From NCBI GenBank assembly GCA_017643495.1, contig JAEPNK010000001.1, positions 1,655,623-1,719,622 on the forward strand: DNA of 64,000 nt, written 5' to 3'. The notes under the pieces are model-generated. The model was not told the DNA's origin. It saw only the letters and a program-made list of their open reading frames with translations, and ran no database searches. The translations under genes and the position numbers were made by a program. Below are positions 60,041-64,000 of this stretch, in pieces. Each line of letters begins with the position of its first letter. The first letter of the stretch is position 1. The stretch comes from Rhizobiaceae bacterium. Its GTDB lineage: Bacteria > Pseudomonadota > Alphaproteobacteria > Rhizobiales > Rhizobiaceae.

Positions 60041-61030
60041 TCACTCGACAGCAAGCGCTTTGTCGAGCAGCTCCTGTCCGTTCGGAACTTCCTCGACAAA
60101 CTTCTTGTAGGAAGATTGCTTGGCAATTTCCTGCCATGCACTGAACTCCTCCTGGGTCATGTTTGCGATTTCAACGCCGGCATCCTTGTATACCTTGACG
60201 GAAGCTGCATCCTGTTTTTTGGCCTCCTCAAGATAGAAGGCTTCCGCCTTTTTTGCTCCAGCATCAAGTGCAGCTTTTTGTTCGTCTGTCAGGTTGTCAT
60301 AGGCAGTCTTGTTCATCAGCAGGGGCTGGTACATGAACCACAGGGCATAATCCCCGGCAGGGGTATAGCATTTCACCTGTTCGAAAATCCGGTAAGACAC
60401 GAAAGAGGATGAAGATGTATTGGCTGCCTGAAGGACGCCGGTCTGAATGGCATTATAAATTTCTGATGAGGCCATGGACGCAATGGATGCACCCGCCGCA
60501 GCAAGCATCTGTTCAAACGCCTTGCCGGCAGCACGGGTTTGCAAGCCCTGTACATCGTCTGGCTTGGTAATGCACTTGTCCTTGCCAACAAAACCGCCAG
60601 CAAGATACCCGTGAACCAGTACTTTCACATCGTCTTCGGCCATAAGCGCTTCAATATCACCCATGAACTCGGATTCGTTGAGACGTGCAGCGTGATCATG
60701 GTTTTTCACCAGACCCGGCATCAGCGTAAGGTTGAATTCAGGACGTTGCCCGCCCGCGTAGGAAAGGGGAAACACCGTCATGTCCAACTGGCCGCGAGAC
60801 AGTGGTTTGTATTGTTCGCGTGGCTTGAAAAGCGACTTTGACGGAAAAATCTTGATGCTCAGATCCACATTTGCTGCGGCCACTTCGTCAGCGACGATTT
60901 GTGCAACCTTGTGGCGCACGTCTTTCGTTGACCATTGGTGGGACAGGCGAAGTTCTGCTGCACTGGCAGCAAAAGCGGCAGTGCATGCAAAAGCAGCCGC
61001 CATGGCAGTCGTGATCAGGTTCTTTTTCAT
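60041..61030 (-). CDS. matP: Malonate TRAP transporter solute-binding protein
   Basis: A 329-residue periplasmic binding protein with a signal peptide ending near AASA (about residue 24) and the family core RGQLDMTVFPLSYAGGQ and GLQTRAAGKAFEQMLAAAGASIASM. GGGAGGAAG precedes the start. First gene of the malonate operon and divergent from the GntR regulator. Malonate is inferred from matA and matB, not from the pocket. Confidence 0.86.
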   Translation of the reverse strand: MKKNLITTAMAAAFACTAAFAASAAELRLSHQWSTKDVRHKVAQIVADEVAAANVDLSIKIFPSKSLFKPREQYKPLSRGQLDMTVFPLSYAGGQRPEFNLTLMPGLVKNHDHAARLNESEFMGDIEALMAEDDVKVLVHGYLAGGFVGKDKCITKPDDVQGLQTRAAGKAFEQMLAAAGASIASMASSEIYNAIQTGVLQAANTSSSSFVSYRIFEQVKCYTPAGDYALWFMYQPLLMNKTAYDNLTDEQKAALDAGAKKAEAFYLEEAKKQDAASVKVYKDAGVEIANMTQEEFSAWQEIAKQSSYKKFVEEVPNGQELLDKALAVE

Positions 61031-61121
61031 ATCTTCCTCCCAGAAACCACGTTGCGTGGTGAAAACCTTGGTATTAACGCCAGCATATCTTGGAGGTGTT
61101 TGACAGCATGAGTCAACTATC

Positions 61122-61131
61122 TTGTATACAA
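61122..61131. promoter_or_regulatory. MatR-type operator
   Basis: TTGTATACAA, a perfect 10-base palindrome within the gap between matP and the GntR gene. It resembles the TCTTGTA/TACA-type site reported for rhizobial MatR, as I recall it; the base before is C and the next are AAA. A TTGACA at 61100-61105 lies upstream on the plus strand, so the site could cover the -10 of the regulator gene. Confidence 0.6.
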
Positions 61132-61165
61132 AAATTATTTCTTTGTATTTTTCCAGCGGCGATTT

Positions 61166-61846
61166 ATGATCATAATCATGTCCAGTCGTATTGCAGATAG
61201 CATTCGGGAACAGCTCGAGCAGATGATCGTGGTCGGCGATTTTGCCGATGGTGAACGTCTTGACGAGATCAGACTTGCCGAAAAATTCGGTGTTTCCAGA
61301 ACACCGTTGAGAGAGGCGTTTCAGTCTCTTGCTGCATCAGGGCTGCTTGAACTCATTCCCCGGCGTGGTGCTTTCGTACGCCATCCCGGGGTAGTCGAGT
61401 TGGTCGAAATGTTTGAGGTAATGGCCGAAATCGAAGCGATGTGCGGTATTCGTGCGGCCAGGCGCATCAGTGAAGGCCAACTGGCTGAAATTCACAAAAC
61501 CATTCTTGTTTGTGAGACTGCGTTGCAGCGCAAGGACACAGATGAATACTACCGTGCGAACGAACTATTCCACCACCTGTTATACGAGGCGAGCGGCAAC
61601 AGTTTTCTGGCGGGGCAGGCGGCGCAACTGCACCGGCGCCTCAAACCGTTTAGGCGTATGCAACTGCAAGTCAGGGGACGGCTTCCCCAATCCATGTCAG
61701 AACATCATGAAATTTACTCTGCCCTGAAGTCGGGGGATGGCCAGCGTGCGGCCAATGCATTGTTCGGGCATGTCGCCATTCAGGGTGAAAAATTCAATGA
61801 CCTGATGTCCAGCTATAATGAAACCATAAAGACAAAGGCAGTCTGA
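61166..61846 (+). CDS. matR: GntR-family regulator of malonate use
   Basis: A 226-residue FadR-type regulator: winged helix at about residues 8-70 (ADSIREQLEQMIVVGDFADGERLDEIRLAEKFGVSRTPLREAFQSL) and an FCD domain with metal or ligand histidines around ELFHHLLYEASG. Divergent from matP, as MatR is in rhizobia, where it derepresses the operon on malonate. The first ATG is given; the ATG four codons later is equally possible. It converges on the GlcG-like gene with only four bases between. Confidence 0.87.
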   Translation: MIIIMSSRIADSIREQLEQMIVVGDFADGERLDEIRLAEKFGVSRTPLREAFQSLAASGLLELIPRRGAFVRHPGVVELVEMFEVMAEIEAMCGIRAARRISEGQLAEIHKTILVCETALQRKDTDEYYRANELFHHLLYEASGNSFLAGQAAQLHRRLKPFRRMQLQVRGRLPQSMSEHHEIYSALKSGDGQRAANALFGHVAIQGEKFNDLMSSYNETIKTKAV

Positions 61847-61850
61847 GCCT

Positions 61851-62276
61851 TCATCCCGCATCAGCCGTCAAACCGGCACGCTCGATGGCATGAACGGCGC
61901 AAGCTTCATCATTGTCCGAACTGTCACCGGTAATGCCCAGTGCCCCGATGATTTCGCCGTCCTTTCGGATCAGAACACCACCGGGTACGGGAACAAGTGA
62001 GCCGTCAGCCAGATTGTTCATGGCCTGAATGAAATAGGGTTGTTCCTGTGCGCGCCTGAAAAGTGCACGCGAACCGAGACCCATTGCAATTGCTCCCCGC
62101 GCCTTGCCCTGCGCAATTTCCGCCCTCAAGGTGCTTGTACCATCTTCCCGGGCAAGAGCTTTCAAATGGCCGCCTTCGTCAAGAACAGCCAAGGTAAGCG
62201 GCTTCAAGTTCATTTCCCTTGATTTTTCCCGTGCCGCAGCAATCAACTCGAATGCAAGTTCCAGTGTCAGTTTCAT
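61851..62276 (-). CDS. GlcG/HbpS (DUF336) family protein
   Basis: A 141-residue single-domain protein with the family pattern LAVLDEGGHLKALAREDGTSTLRAEIAQGKARGA and GGVLIRKDGEIIGALGITGDSSDNDEACAVHAIE. GlcG-like proteins bind haem or cobalamin-like groups, or act in small-molecule catabolism; the function is poorly known. It lies 2 bases after the CoA-transferase gene and probably belongs to that small catabolic unit. Confidence 0.82.
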   Translation of the reverse strand: MKLTLELAFELIAAAREKSREMNLKPLTLAVLDEGGHLKALAREDGTSTLRAEIAQGKARGAIAMGLGSRALFRRAQEQPYFIQAMNNLADGSLVPVPGGVLIRKDGEIIGALGITGDSSDNDEACAVHAIERAGLTADAG

Positions 62277-62278
62277 GG

Positions 62279-63466
62279 TCAGCCCCTTGTTGCACCTGCT
62301 ATCTTGCGGGCCGTTGCTTCATCATACCCGGCTTCGACAAGCACATCGACGGTATGTTGGCCAAGCGTGGGAGCTGCCGAACGTACTTCGCCTGGTGTGT
62401 GTGAGAATTTGACCGGAAGACCAATCGTCTTGATCTTGCCTGCAACAGGATGGTTGACTTCCGGTACCATGTTCCGGGCGATGGTCTGCGGATTTTCGTG
62501 CATCTCGGTGATGCTGAGTACAGGGCCTGAAGGAAGCCCGCCTGTATCAAAGATTTCCAGCCATTCATCGGTTGTTCTGGTTGAAAACACCTTGTTCAGT
62601 TCATCTTCAAGCTCAACCCTGCGCGTTATTCTGTCCGCATTGATGGAAAAGCGGGGATCCTTGCCAAGGGCTTCTGCTCCGGTGAGTTCGATCAGTTTTT
62701 CCCAGTTTTTCTGGTTGGCGGCTCCTATGTTTATCCAGCCATCTGAAGTCTTGAAAGCCTGATAGGGCGCGTTGAGAGGGTGTGCTGATCCCATTGGGCC
62801 GGGCGGAGTGCCGGTCGCAAATGCAATGGCAGACTGCCAATAGGTATGAATGATGCCGGCTTCAAAAAGGGAGGTATCGACTTTTTGTCCTTCCCCTGTT
62901 TTAAGCTTGTGCGCATAGGCGGCGGCCACACCCATTGCAGCCAGAATTCCTGCGGTGATGTCGGAAACAGGTGCGCCCACCTTGACTGGTTGACGGCCCG
63001 GTCCTTCTCCCGTGATGGACATCAAACCGGACATTCCTTGTGCTACAAGATCAAAGCCACCGCGTTCGGCATAAGGTCCGGTTCTCCCGAACCCGGAAAT
63101 CTCTGCATAGACAAGGCCGGGATTTTCCTTGCGCAACTCTTCATAGCCAAGACCCAGCTTTTCCATCGTACCCATTCGGTAATTCTCGATCAGGACATCT
63201 GCGTCCCTGATCAGGGTACGCAAAGCCTCTTTTCCGTCATCGGATTTCAGGTCAAGGACAATTCCCCGCTTGTTGCGGTTCATCATCATGTAGGCCGCAC
63301 TCTCCCCTTCTATCTCGGGCGGCACAAACCGCCGGCTGTCATCTCCGTTGGCTTTCTCCACCTTTATGACATCCGCGCCCATATCGGCGAGCATCAGTCC
63401 GCAAACCGGACCAGCCATGATATGCGCCAGTTCAATAACCTTGCATCCAGCGAGGGGGCCATTCAT
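62279..63466 (-). CDS. Class III CoA-transferase (CaiB/BaiF family)
   Basis: A 395-residue CoA-transferase with VIELAHIMAGPVCGLMLADMGADVIKVE at the N terminus and GPYAERGGFDLVAQGMSG at about residues 135-152, where the conserved aspartate forms the acyl anhydride in this family. It moves CoA between carboxylic acids. It is 3 bases after the enoyl-CoA hydratase gene. Formyl-, succinyl- and carnitine-type enzymes look alike at this level, so the acid pair is unknown. Confidence 0.86.
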   Translation of the reverse strand: MNGPLAGCKVIELAHIMAGPVCGLMLADMGADVIKVEKANGDDSRRFVPPEIEGESAAYMMMNRNKRGIVLDLKSDDGKEALRTLIRDADVLIENYRMGTMEKLGLGYEELRKENPGLVYAEISGFGRTGPYAERGGFDLVAQGMSGLMSITGEGPGRQPVKVGAPVSDITAGILAAMGVAAAYAHKLKTGEGQKVDTSLFEAGIIHTYWQSAIAFATGTPPGPMGSAHPLNAPYQAFKTSDGWINIGAANQKNWEKLIELTGAEALGKDPRFSINADRITRRVELEDELNKVFSTRTTDEWLEIFDTGGLPSGPVLSITEMHENPQTIARNMVPEVNHPVAGKIKTIGLPVKFSHTPGEVRSAAPTLGQHTVDVLVEAGYDEATARKIAGATRG

Positions 63467-63469
63467 TTG

Positions 63470-64000
63470 CTACTTGCCTTTCCATTCAGGTTTGCGCTTG
63501 CCAAGGAAAGCTTCAATTCCTTCCTTGAAATCCTCACTCATGTAGCTTTCCACCACGAGATCCGTACCATCTGCATCCGGACCTTGAGTACGCAGGCGTC
63601 GCAGGCCTTCCTTCGTTGCCCGCAAGGTAATGGGGGCGTGCCCGGCCATGGTTTCTGCGATTTCACCAGCCCGTTCCAGGCAGGCGCCAGCATCCGGCAA
63701 AACTTCGGACACCAATCCGATTTGCAAGGCTTCTTCCGCCTCGATCAGGCGTGCTGTAAAGATCACTTCACGTGTCCGGCCCATCCCTAGCAGGGCAGAC
63801 ATCCTGTTGAGGTTTCCGGTAGAGAGGCAGTTTCCAAGCGTTCTTGCTATGGGAAAGCCGAACTTCAGCCGGTTGTCGCAGATGCGCAGATCGCAGGCTG
63901 CAGCTATTGCAGCTCCACCACCGGTACATGCACCATTCATCGCTGCAATCGTCGGTACCGGGCACTTTTCAATGGTTTCCAGAATTCGGTCCATTGTTTC
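63470..64000 (-). CDS. Enoyl-CoA hydratase/isomerase-family protein (C-terminal part)
   Basis: The frame runs off the window edge; 176 residues are present, lacking roughly the first 75-85. The crotonase core IAAMNGACTGGGAAIAAACDLRICDN is visible, with FGFPIARTLGNCLSTGN after it, and the C terminus EGIEAFLGKRKPEWKGK is usual for the family. It probably forms a short catabolic operon with the CoA-transferase and GlcG-like gene. An internal ATG at 63994 is not the true start. Confidence 0.86.
   Translation of the reverse strand, partial: ETMDRILETIEKCPVPTIAAMNGACTGGGAAIAAACDLRICDNRLKFGFPIARTLGNCLSTGNLNRMSALLGMGRTREVIFTARLIEAEEALQIGLVSEVLPDAGACLERAGEIAETMAGHAPITLRATKEGLRRLRTQGPDADGTDLVVESYMSEDFKEGIEAFLGKRKPEWKGK

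Noticed and set aside
1-64000. Mobile elements, CRISPR arrays, tRNA or rRNA genes
   Set aside because: Looked for transposase-like frames, terminal repeats, regular spacers and tRNA-like cloverleafs; none seen. Without a covariance-model search, a small RNA could be missed.

Overview
The window reads as a catabolic stretch of an alphaproteobacterial chromosome with moderate GC. The placement is inferred from a rhizobial-type malonate locus (TRAP transporter, malonyl-CoA decarboxylase, malonyl-CoA synthetase and a GntR regulator), three tripartite TRAP transporters, a TPR glycosyltransferase resembling the flagellin-modifying FlmG type, and many small CoA-dependent aromatic pathways. Genes are tightly packed, often with ATGA or TGATG overlaps. 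No rRNA, tRNA, CRISPR array or insertion sequence was seen, and no gene-free stretch exceeds 300 bases.

Region 1 (1-6765, minus strand) is a nonulosonic-acid operon: TPR glycosyltransferase, neuB, neuC, neuA, hisF and hisH paralogues and a wbpG-type amidotransferase cut by the window edge. Together they fit synthesis and transfer of an acetamidino-modified legionaminic or sialic acid-like sugar. A lone cytochrome c gene follows on the plus strand (7006-7482).

Region 2 (7562-30774) is the most interesting part. A tryptophan-to-anthranilate set (kynurenine formamidase, tryptophan 2,3-dioxygenase, kynureninase, GntR regulator) sits beside an operon for the CoA-dependent aerobic anthranilate route (2-aminobenzoyl-CoA ligase, monooxygenase/reductase fusion, acyl-CoA dehydrogenase, enoyl-CoA hydratase, SDR, thioesterase, RidA-like protein, MarR) and a glutaryl-CoA dehydrogenase. 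Interleaved are three proteins of the epoxyqueuosine reductase/reductive dehalogenase superfamily, a two-gene indolepyruvate:ferredoxin oxidoreductase, a PaaK-type ligase, a TetR and a second MarR. Two palindromic motifs recur in the promoters of these blocks: TTCTATAC-N6-GTATAGAA (two sites) and TTCAAGCTTGAA (four sites). I infer one regulon in which low-potential corrinoid/Fe-S reductases serve catabolism of tryptophan or anthranilate, possibly of halogenated or otherwise modified forms. This is a hypothesis.

Region 3 (30995-43343, plus strand) carries two TRAP transporters with a dihydroxy-acid dehydratase, a 3-hydroxyisobutyrate dehydrogenase-type enzyme, a protein aligning residue for residue with the active site of arylmalonate decarboxylase, an opine dehydrogenase-type enzyme, a 3-hydroxyacyl-CoA dehydrogenase and an Asp/Glu racemase-superfamily protein without the usual catalytic cysteines. 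The substrates are unknown.

Region 4 (43365-52725) is a MarR-controlled operon for a two-component Rieske dioxygenase feeding CoA chemistry: ligase, thiolase-like protein lacking the nucleophilic cysteine, DUF35 fused to a degenerate SDR, cyclase-family hydrolase, SDR and thioesterase. The thiolase-like/DUF35 pair suggests a retro-aldol step.

Region 5 (52752-64000) holds, on the minus strand, a 2-oxopent-4-enoate hydratase-family protein, a hydroxypyruvate isomerase-family protein, a TauE/SafE permease, the malonate operon matP-Q-M-A-B with divergent matR, then a GlcG-like protein, a class III CoA-transferase and an enoyl-CoA hydratase that runs off the window.
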